In this document: positions 16,191-23,370 of the stretch, in pieces
Layout of the letters: each line of letters begins with the position of its first letter
Position numbering within the stretch: position 1 is the first letter of the stretch
Assembly (NCBI GenBank): GCA_013388525.1
Contig: JACAFA010000136.1
Location: forward strand, 1-28,253
Length of the DNA: 28,253 nt
Reading direction: 5' to 3'
DNA from: Ignavibacteriaceae bacterium
GTDB lineage: Bacteria; Bacteroidota; Ignavibacteria; Ignavibacteriales; Ignavibacteriaceae
Notes under the pieces: generated by a model
What the model saw: only the letters and a program-made list of their open reading frames with translations
What the model was told of the DNA's origin: nothing
The model's database searches: none
Program-made: the position numbers and the translations under genes

Positions 16191-19041
16191 TTTTAACCAT
16201 CAACCGGTTTTTATTCTCCTTACAGGGATATTATTTATTTCCAGTACTTTTCTCTATTCGCAAAGCCAAAATGATTTGTTAATAACTCATGCTGAAGCGC
16301 ACATGAAAACCGGGAAATTTGGAGAAGCAATAAATCTCCTTAACCGGTACATATCTGCTAATCCTCAGGATGCAACTGGATATAATCTTCGTGGACTCTG
16401 TTATGAAAACAGAAAAGATTATGAAAAATCAGTTTATGATTTCAGATCGGCTGTAAAACTTGCCCCCAATGATAAAAGTTATAATGAAAATCTTCAGCGG
16501 GTTGTAAAAAGCTGGGAAACACTTCTTTATAATAAGATTGTAGGTTTCAAGCGTGAGCTTAAAATTAATCCTGATAAATCTGTTAACTATCTGGAGATAG
16601 GGAAGTGTTATAAAAATCTTGGTAACTGGTCCGAAGCAGAAAATTGGTATGATGAATTTATAAAAAGAGATATTCTTTCATCAGATGAATTGATAAGATA
16701 TACTGAAATTCTTGCTAAGAATAATCATATTTCAAAAGGTGAGCCTTTGCTGAAAAGTTTTACAGAAAAATATCCGGATGATCACAGACTTTGGTCGAGG
16801 TATGGTTATTTCGCTATGTGGCTTGGCAAAAAAGAGATTTCAATAAAAGCTTTTGAAAAAGCTCTTGAACTAAGACCATATTTTAAAGAGGCTCTTGATG
16901 GGTATGATCTTGTAAGAGGAAAAGGATATATCTACACAGTTAATGATACGACAACCAGATTTAATTATGGTTTGCCAGTCTCAACAGGAAAAGGTGAATA
17001 TCCAATAGATAAATATTACAGAATCCTTGCTAAGAAATCTGAGAATAATGAAACAAGAATACTGCTGATAAACGAACTTATAAAAAATAACAGATTTGCT
17101 GAAGCTGAAGAACAATTAAAAATTCTATCCAGGTCTGAATCGTATCAAAGTAAAGTTGATGAGCTGGAAGAAATTCTGGAGTTTAATAAGAGTCAATATT
17201 ACTCCAAAAGAATTGTTGAGTTACAAAAAGAAATTTCGATTAAACCTCTGGATAAAAAGTTGAATCTGGAGTTAGCTCAGTTGCTGGCTGAGAAAAAAGA
17301 GTATGATTCATCTCAGACGGTTTTAACTAAATTAATAAATGAGTATCCATCTAATGAAGAATTGCTTTATAAGTATGCAATCGTAAGTCTGGCTTCTGGT
17401 GATTTGAATACAGCCTATGAGAAAACCGGAATGCTCATTAATAAAAATCCTGACAACAAAAATTATCAGCTTCTTTTCGGGCAATTATCTGTTTGGTTAA
17501 ACAAGGATGTTGATACAGCAAAAATTTTTCTGAATAAAGTTTTAAGTAAGGATCCCGCAAACTATTCTGCACTTTCTACTTTAACTTTATTGTTAATCCA
17601 GAATAATGAGCTTGTCGATGCAGAAAAATATCTGGGAGAACTTTCGCTTATAAATTCTTCAGATCCGGAATACTTAAAACTTACCAATATGCTGGAAACA
17701 CAGAAAAAAAATAATCAGGAGGCAGAATTATTCAGGATTGCTGAAAGTGCAAGAGAGTATTTGTTAAAAAAGGAATGTGATGAGGCAATAAGGTTATTCA
17801 AATTGTATTTATCAAATGAAAATGCTGACAGAAATGTAAATCACGAGTTAGTCAACGCTTATTTATGCAAAGGTGATTTCATAAATGCAATCAGTATTTA
17901 TGATAGGCTTTTAACAGATAACCCCAATGATTATTTCACATTAAAACAAAGAGCAAAACTTTTATTCTGGAGTAAAGATTATTCCGGTGCCTTAAATGAA
18001 TTCGTGAAGTTAAATAAAATAAATCCGGAAGATATTGAAGTAAAACTTCTGCTTGGTGATTCATACACTGCCGTAAAAAATTATGATGAAGCAAAAGTTA
18101 TTTATGAGGAATTACTTGTACTCTCTCCATCTTCTGAGCTACTCAAACAACGATTAAGCTGGATCGAAGGACCTTCCTATCAAAGTGGATTCCCTGCTTA
18201 CACAATGTTAACTCCTGACTTTAGTTATTTTACAGACAACTTTGGATTCCTTTATTCAACTTACGGTCTCAGATTAGATTTAGGAATAACAAATTATCTG
18301 ACTATTGGTGCTTCAGCATATCGTGGTTCACTTGGCTCAGATTCATTAACAAATAATATTTCTATTTATAAGGGAAGTTTAATAAGTCGGTTTTCCCGAA
18401 CAGTATATGCTTCTGCTTCGTTTGGCAGTACAATTTTCCCGGATGATGAAAACCAGTTTTTAGCAGATGCAACTTTAAAAGCCGAACAACCGAAGGTCTA
18501 TTCTTTTTCAGCCAATTTTTATTCAATGGATGCTGCACAGTTGCTGTATTCTCCAAACCTTATCGATACAAGATTACGTTCAAATTATTTTTTACTGATG
18601 GGTGATTATATCATCAAAACCGGCTGGAAGTTTGCTGGCTCTTATGCATTCATAACAATTTCGGATGATAACAAAGCTAACCGTTTACAATTAAGATTCG
18701 GAAAAATATTTGATAAAGTTGTTGGAGTTGGTTATGAATACTATTATTTCGATGTAAAGAATGAAACCAGCCTTTATTGGTCTCCTGAGAATTTTGAATC
18801 ACACAGTATCTGGGTTGATTGGGAAATTGTTAATGACCAAACTGCTACTGCAAATATCGGAGGAAGAGTTGGTTACATTCCTTCTGACGAATTTATTCTT
18901 CGTGAATTTTATGGAATGACCAGTGTTAAACTTGCAGATTCATTTACAATTCAGGGTAGGCTAACTTTCAGCACAAACGCTCAATCCGGAAAAGGTTATA
19001 CTTCAACATCTTTCGGTTTGTCAGCATTCTGGAGTTTTTGA
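16165..19041 (+). CDS. TPR outer-membrane beta-barrel exporter (PgaA/BcsC/PelB-like)
   Basis: A 958-residue envelope protein. A signal peptide spans ~1-31 (hydrophobic VFILLTGILFISSTFLYSQ). Residues ~35-665 are about fifteen tetratricopeptide-like helical pairs, e.g. AEAHMKTGKFGEAINLLNRYISANP. From ~672 to the end, short alternating aromatic/polar strands (YSTYGLRLDLGITNYLTIGASAYRG...) close with the C-terminal phenylalanine of GLSAFWSF, the recognition mark of BAM-inserted barrels. This is the plan of exopolysaccharide exporters: a periplasmic TPR scaffold in front of an outer-membrane pore. The start at 16165 is chosen because it begins directly at the signal peptide; the open frame extends to 16120. 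The neighbouring GT2 synthase supports polysaccharide export. A YaiO-type barrel is an alternative label. Confidence 0.82.
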   Translation: MKIKSVLTDFNHQPVFILLTGILFISSTFLYSQSQNDLLITHAEAHMKTGKFGEAINLLNRYISANPQDATGYNLRGLCYENRKDYEKSVYDFRSAVKLAPNDKSYNENLQRVVKSWETLLYNKIVGFKRELKINPDKSVNYLEIGKCYKNLGNWSEAENWYDEFIKRDILSSDELIRYTEILAKNNHISKGEPLLKSFTEKYPDDHRLWSRYGYFAMWLGKKEISIKAFEKALELRPYFKEALDGYDLVRGKGYIYTVNDTTTRFNYGLPVSTGKGEYPIDKYYRILAKKSENNETRILLINELIKNNRFAEAEEQLKILSRSESYQSKVDELEEILEFNKSQYYSKRIVELQKEISIKPLDKKLNLELAQLLAEKKEYDSSQTVLTKLINEYPSNEELLYKYAIVSLASGDLNTAYEKTGMLINKNPDNKNYQLLFGQLSVWLNKDVDTAKIFLNKVLSKDPANYSALSTLTLLLIQNNELVDAEKYLGELSLINSSDPEYLKLTNMLETQKKNNQEAELFRIAESAREYLLKKECDEAIRLFKLYLSNENADRNVNHELVNAYLCKGDFINAISIYDRLLTDNPNDYFTLKQRAKLLFWSKDYSGALNEFVKLNKINPEDIEVKLLLGDSYTAVKNYDEAKVIYEELLVLSPSSELLKQRLSWIEGPSYQSGFPAYTMLTPDFSYFTDNFGFLYSTYGLRLDLGITNYLTIGASAYRGSLGSDSLTNNISIYKGSLISRFSRTVYASASFGSTIFPDDENQFLADATLKAEQPKVYSFSANFYSMDAAQLLYSPNLIDTRLRSNYFLLMGDYIIKTGWKFAGSYAFITISDDNKANRLQLRFGKIFDKVVGVGYEYYYFDVKNETSLYWSPENFESHSIWVDWEIVNDQTATANIGGRVGYIPSDEFILREFYGMTSVKLADSFTIQGRLTFSTNAQSGKGYTSTSFGLSAFWSF

Positions 19042-19049
19042 TAATTATT

Positions 19050-20438
19050 ATGAATAGAAATCAATCAATAAAGGAATTAAAATTAAGATTCAGAAACGAA
19101 CCGGCTGATAATAATTTTAATGGTAACGAGTGGAAATTAATCAGACGAATAATTTTCAGCGGAATCATTTCGATTATTCTGCTGCTTGTAATTTATTATA
19201 CTTTACCACTAACTATTTTAATAGTATCATCGTTGATTGAATATGCAACGATAATCGCACTCATAATATTTTTATTCATTCTGTTAATACGCTATTTCGG
19301 AATACTTTTTTTCTCTTACTTCTATATGAATGAATATACATTCAAACCAACAAATGGGTTTAAGCCATTCGTGTCGATTATTGTCCCGGTTTTTAATGAA
19401 GCAAAGGTTTTGAATAAATCTATCAATTCATTGTTAAATCTTGATTATGAAGATTATGAGATTATAATTGTTAACGATGGTTCAACAGATAATACAAAAA
19501 GTGTAGCAGAAAAATTTGTTGGATATCAGAAAGGTAAATATGGCGGAGTAAAAATATCACTTATAAATAAACCAAATGGCGGAAAGTCAAGTGCTCTTAA
19601 TCTTGGAATAAAAGTTTCGAAAGCTGAATTTGTATTGTGCATGGATGGAGATTCAATTCTAACTCCTCTTTCTCTGAAAATGGCAATTCGTCACTTTGTC
19701 GAGCCTGAAGTCGGAGCAGTTGCCGGAAATGTTAAAGTCCTTAACAGAAAAAAATTTTTTACAGATTTACAAGCTCTCGAATATGTTGAAGGATTAAATA
19801 TGGCACGTGGTGCACAAAGTGCTATTCGTTTAGTAAATATAATTCCCGGTCCGATTGGTGTTTTTAGAAAGTCAGCAATACAAAGTGTAGATTATTATTC
19901 GGGTGATACTTTTGCTGAAGATGCAGATATGACTCTTCGCCTCATTTCTCACGGCTGGAAAATTTATTACGAACCAAAATCTATTTCTTACACAGAAGCA
20001 CCGGTAAAACTTCAGCAACTTTTAAAACAAAGATACAGATGGACAAGAGGAATAATTCAATCTATCAGAAAACACAAAAAGTTAATGCTGAATCCAACAA
20101 TAAACTTTGGAGATTCATTTATTCTCTGGACGATGTTTTATGAAGCATTGCTCTGGCCACCAATGAATATTGCGGCTCATCTGTTTTTTATTTTTGCAGC
20201 TCTGGTTTTTGGTTTTACATCTCTGATATTTTACTGGTGGGCAGCTCTTGCGCTTCTTGATATTGTTGCTGCAATTTATTGTGTTGCTGCCGAAAAAGAA
20301 GAATTCAGATTGGTTGGCTATGCAATAATTTATAGAATGGTTTTTATTTTGATAATAGATATTTGTAAAGCAATGTCAACAATAGAAGAATTTTTAGGAA
20401 TCAAAATGACCTGGGGCAAACTAGATAGGGTCGGTTAA
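19050..20438 (+). CDS. Processive family 2 glycosyltransferase (PgaC/IcaA-like polysaccharide synthase)
   Basis: A 462-residue inner-membrane synthase. Two hydrophobic segments (~33-60, ~65-90) precede a GT2 catalytic domain (~106-335), and two or three segments (~355-440) follow. Catalytic residues are in place: D143 in NDGST, DGD (199-201), the AED acid/base triplet (D291) and QRYRW (Q327-W331) marking processive synthases. KPNGGKSSALN and VGAVAGNVKVLNR...LQALEY match poly-beta-1,6-GlcNAc synthases better than cellulose synthases. There is no PilZ domain, so any c-di-GMP control must act through a partner. A TTG at 19038 overlaps the upstream stop, but the ATG at 19050, eight bases after that stop, is preferred. 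The polymer made is unproven. Confidence 0.9.
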   Translation: MNRNQSIKELKLRFRNEPADNNFNGNEWKLIRRIIFSGIISIILLLVIYYTLPLTILIVSSLIEYATIIALIIFLFILLIRYFGILFFSYFYMNEYTFKPTNGFKPFVSIIVPVFNEAKVLNKSINSLLNLDYEDYEIIIVNDGSTDNTKSVAEKFVGYQKGKYGGVKISLINKPNGGKSSALNLGIKVSKAEFVLCMDGDSILTPLSLKMAIRHFVEPEVGAVAGNVKVLNRKKFFTDLQALEYVEGLNMARGAQSAIRLVNIIPGPIGVFRKSAIQSVDYYSGDTFAEDADMTLRLISHGWKIYYEPKSISYTEAPVKLQQLLKQRYRWTRGIIQSIRKHKKLMLNPTINFGDSFILWTMFYEALLWPPMNIAAHLFFIFAALVFGFTSLIFYWWAALALLDIVAAIYCVAAEKEEFRLVGYAIIYRMVFILIIDICKAMSTIEEFLGIKMTWGKLDRVG

Positions 20439-20466
20439 TAAAGTCATAATAAAAGAGGGTTAACAA

Positions 20467-20907
20467 ATGGAACTTATTCCAATTTTATCAACAATAATAC
20501 TTGTTGCTACAATAAGCACATTTATTCTTGCCGTTGGTGCTTATATCTTATATAAGATTCGTGAAGGCAAAGCAAGAGTAACACCTGAGCGGAAACCGGA
20601 ATATCTTGAAGCTGAATATTTAGTACCCAAAGAAAAGAAGGAACATAAAGTTTTCGTTGAGGAAGTTATTGAACCTAAACCAAAAGTAAATGTTAATGCT
20701 GAAGGTTTTGAACCAGTGAAACCGGTCAGCAAAAAACAACCTGATTCTAAATACAGCGTTGTGGAAGATTTAGGCAGCAACAAGGAAGCGAAGTCAACTT
20801 CCCGGAATAAGGTGGTAATGCCAAAAACAAAATTTGAAAAATATAACTTGCCTTCTGACGAAATGGTTATCAAAGATTCTTTTCAAGAAGAGATAAAGTG
20901 GCGATAG
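20467..20907 (+). CDS. Single-pass membrane protein with long charged tail, operon-specific
   Basis: A 146-residue protein I do not recognise. Residues ~5-31 form one transmembrane helix with few N-terminal residues, followed by KIREGKAR, so the tail is predicted to be cytoplasmic. Residues ~35-146 are rich in Lys, Glu, Pro and Val, low in predicted structure, and resemble a flexible linker or docking tail. Position between the synthase and the deacetylase-like gene suggests a synthase accessory subunit, as PgaD is for PgaC; PgaD itself has two helices, so this would be an analogue at most. It has one of the better Shine-Dalgarno sites of the operon (AGAGGG, 20454-20459). The last 10 bases overlap the next gene. 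Confidence 0.75.
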   Translation: MELIPILSTIILVATISTFILAVGAYILYKIREGKARVTPERKPEYLEAEYLVPKEKKEHKVFVEEVIEPKPKVNVNAEGFEPVKPVSKKQPDSKYSVVEDLGSNKEAKSTSRNKVVMPKTKFEKYNLPSDEMVIKDSFQEEIKWR

Positions 20908-22772
20908 AAAATAAAAATAAATTCAGATCCCATATATTTTTTCTGTTTCTGACCGGTTTAATAGTTCTGATTTTTTCTGCGCTTATTTATTTACTTATCA
21001 TCAGAACAGTGTATGGCAGATTTTCAGCTGCCCAGCTTGTGCCGAATGCAAAAGCAGTAAATGAATTATTATTTGGTACTTTTCCTTCTACCGCAATACT
21101 TAATTCTTATTACACCAGAAATATTCTTTCTGAAGAAAGCGGCTGGTTTGATGATAACCTTAAAACATGGCAAAAGTCTTTACGGAATCTTGATATAAAA
21201 TATCAGCTCATTCCTGATGAAGACGTTGAGCTTGGAAAAATAGATGAATATCATCTCATTGTACTTTCCGGATGTAAATCTTTAAGTGAAAGAGAGATTA
21301 TCCAGCTAAAGAAATATCTGGAAAATGGTGGAAGCATTTTTGCAACAGGCGGAACCGGTTCATTTTCTGAAGATGGTAAATGGAGAGGATGGGAATTTTT
21401 ATCAGATGTTTTTGGAATTACTTTTAGAAAAGAAATTGGAAATGATGATAAAACCAAAATTCATACATTGAGAGGCGGACTTCCTTTAACAGCTAATATT
21501 CCTACAGGATTTCCTCTTAACATCGCTACCTGGGATCATCCTGTTGCTGCTGAAGTTCTGGATCCCCGTACAACTCAGGTAAGTTTTTGGTACAACCATA
21601 AACTTGAAGATGGTCTGGTAAGAGAAGGAATTAAAGAGTCTGCAGGAATTGTTTATGGTAACTATGGTAAGGGAAGATTTGTCTGGATGGGATTTGAAAT
21701 AAATTCAGTTCTCGGACGGCAGGATGATTATGTTTATTTCGACAGACTTTTTAATAACTGTATAAGCTGGTTGACTTATAAACCAATTGCTTACCTGAGG
21801 AATTGGCCAAATGGTTACAGAGGTGCTGCTATGATAGCACCAATAGTATCTGATAGTCTGCAAAATTTAAATCACTTGCTTTCAGTTTTAGGTGAAACAA
21901 AAACCAAAGCAACCTTTTTTGTTAATCCATCAATTGCCGGACAAAATCCTCAACTAATAAAAAGTTTAGTAAACTTTGGTGAGATAGGAGCTTTCATTAA
22001 TCTTGAATTTAGTAACGCAATCTCAGATAACGATGATATTCTAAAAAATATTTTGCAGGATAAGATACAGCTTGAAAAAATCATCGGAGTTAAAGTTGAT
22101 GGAATCTATCCATCAGTAAATGTTTCATCTGAAAATATTCTTAAAACTCTGATAGCAAGTAAGTTCAAATACTTCATATCCGATTCGCTGGATGACAGAT
22201 CAGTACCAAAAACAATCAAACGCAAAGAGGATAAGATAATATCAATTTCAAGAACTGTCCGTGATGATTATGATATCATCAGAGATTTTAATCTGACAGA
22301 AAAAGAGTTTCAGTTTTATTCATACCAGGAAGATGTTGATCGGATTGCATTTGAAAGCGGATTATATGTATTCAAAGTGCATTTAGATTATCAGTGTTCA
22401 CCACAAAATGTAGAAGTAGTAAAGGACTTAATCCGTGATATTAAATCGAAAGATTATTGGATTGCCACTGCATCAGAAATTGCTGATTGGTCGGATAAAA
22501 AAGAGTTTATCGAACTTAGAACTCAAAAAAGAGGAAGCAGCAGGGTAGCAGTTACAATTACAAACTACGGTATTTTTAATATTAATTATCTGGTAGTTGA
22601 TGTTGACTTAAATCAAAAAGCTAAAAGGGTAAGTCTTGATACGGAGATTATAGGAACTAAGAAAGCACAATATAAACACAAAGATGGCTCGCAATTCGTA
22701 TTTATGTTAATCGACGAACTTGCTGCTGGTGAATCGCGTACTTATTATATCGATTATGATCTCTACAACTGA
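20898..22772 (+). CDS. Membrane-anchored GATase-like plus degenerate polysaccharide-deacetylase-like protein
   Basis: A 624-residue protein. An N-terminal signal anchor (~13-36) places the rest in the periplasm. Residues ~60-295 read as a class I glutamine-amidotransferase-like (ThuA / beta-galactosidase-trimerisation type) domain with YHLIVLSGCKSLSEREIIQLKKYLENGGSIFATG-like spacing but no obvious nucleophile triad. Residues ~308-490 follow the NodB deacetylase fold (TKATFFVNP at 337-345; LIKSLVNFGEIGAF), yet the catalytic TFDDG is replaced by MIAPIVSD (312-319) and the HxxxH zinc site by FINLEFSN. Residues ~510-624 look like a beta-sandwich. The start is GTG (20898) inside the previous gene, with GAAGAGA upstream. 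Position suggests a PgaB-like partner without deacetylase activity. Confidence 0.75.
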   Translation: MAIENKNKFRSHIFFLFLTGLIVLIFSALIYLLIIRTVYGRFSAAQLVPNAKAVNELLFGTFPSTAILNSYYTRNILSEESGWFDDNLKTWQKSLRNLDIKYQLIPDEDVELGKIDEYHLIVLSGCKSLSEREIIQLKKYLENGGSIFATGGTGSFSEDGKWRGWEFLSDVFGITFRKEIGNDDKTKIHTLRGGLPLTANIPTGFPLNIATWDHPVAAEVLDPRTTQVSFWYNHKLEDGLVREGIKESAGIVYGNYGKGRFVWMGFEINSVLGRQDDYVYFDRLFNNCISWLTYKPIAYLRNWPNGYRGAAMIAPIVSDSLQNLNHLLSVLGETKTKATFFVNPSIAGQNPQLIKSLVNFGEIGAFINLEFSNAISDNDDILKNILQDKIQLEKIIGVKVDGIYPSVNVSSENILKTLIASKFKYFISDSLDDRSVPKTIKRKEDKIISISRTVRDDYDIIRDFNLTEKEFQFYSYQEDVDRIAFESGLYVFKVHLDYQCSPQNVEVVKDLIRDIKSKDYWIATASEIADWSDKKEFIELRTQKRGSSRVAVTITNYGIFNINYLVVDVDLNQKAKRVSLDTEIIGTKKAQYKHKDGSQFVFMLIDELAAGESRTYYIDYDLYN

Positions 22773-23167
22773 TCTGGCTCTCTCTCCTGAAATTATTTAC
22801 CTGAACTAAATTTTTTACTGAGCCACTAAACAATCTTTACTCCACTATCTCTGCACAATTAAGAACGGATTCTTGAATTAATAATCCAATAAATACTCAG
22901 TCTCCTCAAATGATTAATATGTGTTAGAAAAATTATCACGATGGTAGGATTTTACTCCAATTTTTACTTACTCTCTACCGGTAACTAAATTCATACTTAA
23001 AGAAAAATTAAACCCAAAATAAATATCTCTATCCCCGAATTATGTTCGGTCAGTAAAATTTAGGTAATTTTAGGCTTTCTTAAGAAGAATTTAGTAATTT
23101 AAGTGAGGTAAAAAGAGAAATTTTTGTAAAGACAATTAATTCAGTCATCTTTCCTGGTAAGTATTAA

Positions 23168-23186
23168 ATCAATATTTAATATTGAT
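23168..23186. promoter_or_regulatory. Perfect palindrome ATCAATATTTAATATTGAT (candidate operator)
   Basis: Nine-base arms surround a single central T. The centre is 25 bp upstream of the GG of the sigma-54-like element. The outer ATCAA...TTGAT is shared with the repeat at 14870-14887, whose centre is ~35 bp upstream of its own element. Confidence 0.5.
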
Positions 23187-23200
23187 AAAACGAGGTTGGA

Positions 23201-23216
23201 TGGCATAATAATTGAC
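23201..23216 (+). promoter_or_regulatory. Sigma-54-like -24/-12 promoter element
   Basis: TGGCATAATAATTGAC keeps TGGCA and TTG at exact RpoN spacing but has A in place of the -12 C. It matches the element at 14913 in 13 of 15 positions from the GG onwards. A competing sigma-70 reading is TTGATA (23182-23187), an 18-bp spacer, then TAATAA (23206-23211), so the class of promoter is undecided. The leader to the ATG would be ~143 nt. Confidence 0.42.
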
Positions 23217-23239
23217 CAAACATCAATCTGGAAGTTAGT

Positions 23240-23269
23240 TATCTCAGGAGTCGGTGGAATTCTGAGATA
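23240..23269 (+). promoter_or_regulatory. Hairpin in the 5' leader of the PAS/kinase-like gene
   Basis: TATCTCAG (23240-23247) pairs with CTGAGATA (23262-23269), eight base pairs, around the 14-nt loop GAGTCGGTGGAATT. It lies between the promoter-like element and the start codon and has no T tract, so it is not a terminator. GGA in the loop would fit an RNA-binding-protein site, but nothing else supports that. Confidence 0.4.
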
Positions 23270-23370
23270 TACTTTATTGAGTAATTTAGTTTATATTCAA
23301 CAAATTAAAACAACAGTTTACTTGCAGCTTTATAGAAATAATAAATAAAATTATAGCGCACCATTGAAAG

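Larger units (their letters stand above)
22773..23370. other. 598-bp intergenic regulatory region
   Basis: No ORF is supported. From 5' to 3' it holds: a weak TGGCTC/GAGCCA pairing (22775-22780 / 22820-22825) without T tract; a TTCTTAAGAA palindrome (23077-23086) flanked by related direct repeats ATTTAGGTAATTTTAGG (23058-23074) and ATTTAGTAATTTAAG (23089-23103); the ATCAA-N9-TTGAT repeat; the sigma-54-like element; and a leader hairpin. The flanked palindrome lies ~115-125 bp upstream of the promoter-like element, the usual distance of activator sites for RpoN promoters. Confidence 0.55.

Noticed and set aside
20541..20873. Minus-strand open frame of 110 codons opposite the one-helix membrane protein
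   Set aside because: Its Ser/Thr/Leu-rich product mirrors the Lys/Glu-rich sense strand; the sense gene has a good RBS and fits the operon.
22775..22825. TGGCTC/GAGCCA pairing as terminator of the polysaccharide operon
   Set aside because: The arms are 6 bp with a ~39-nt loop and no T tract after the stem; too weak to call.
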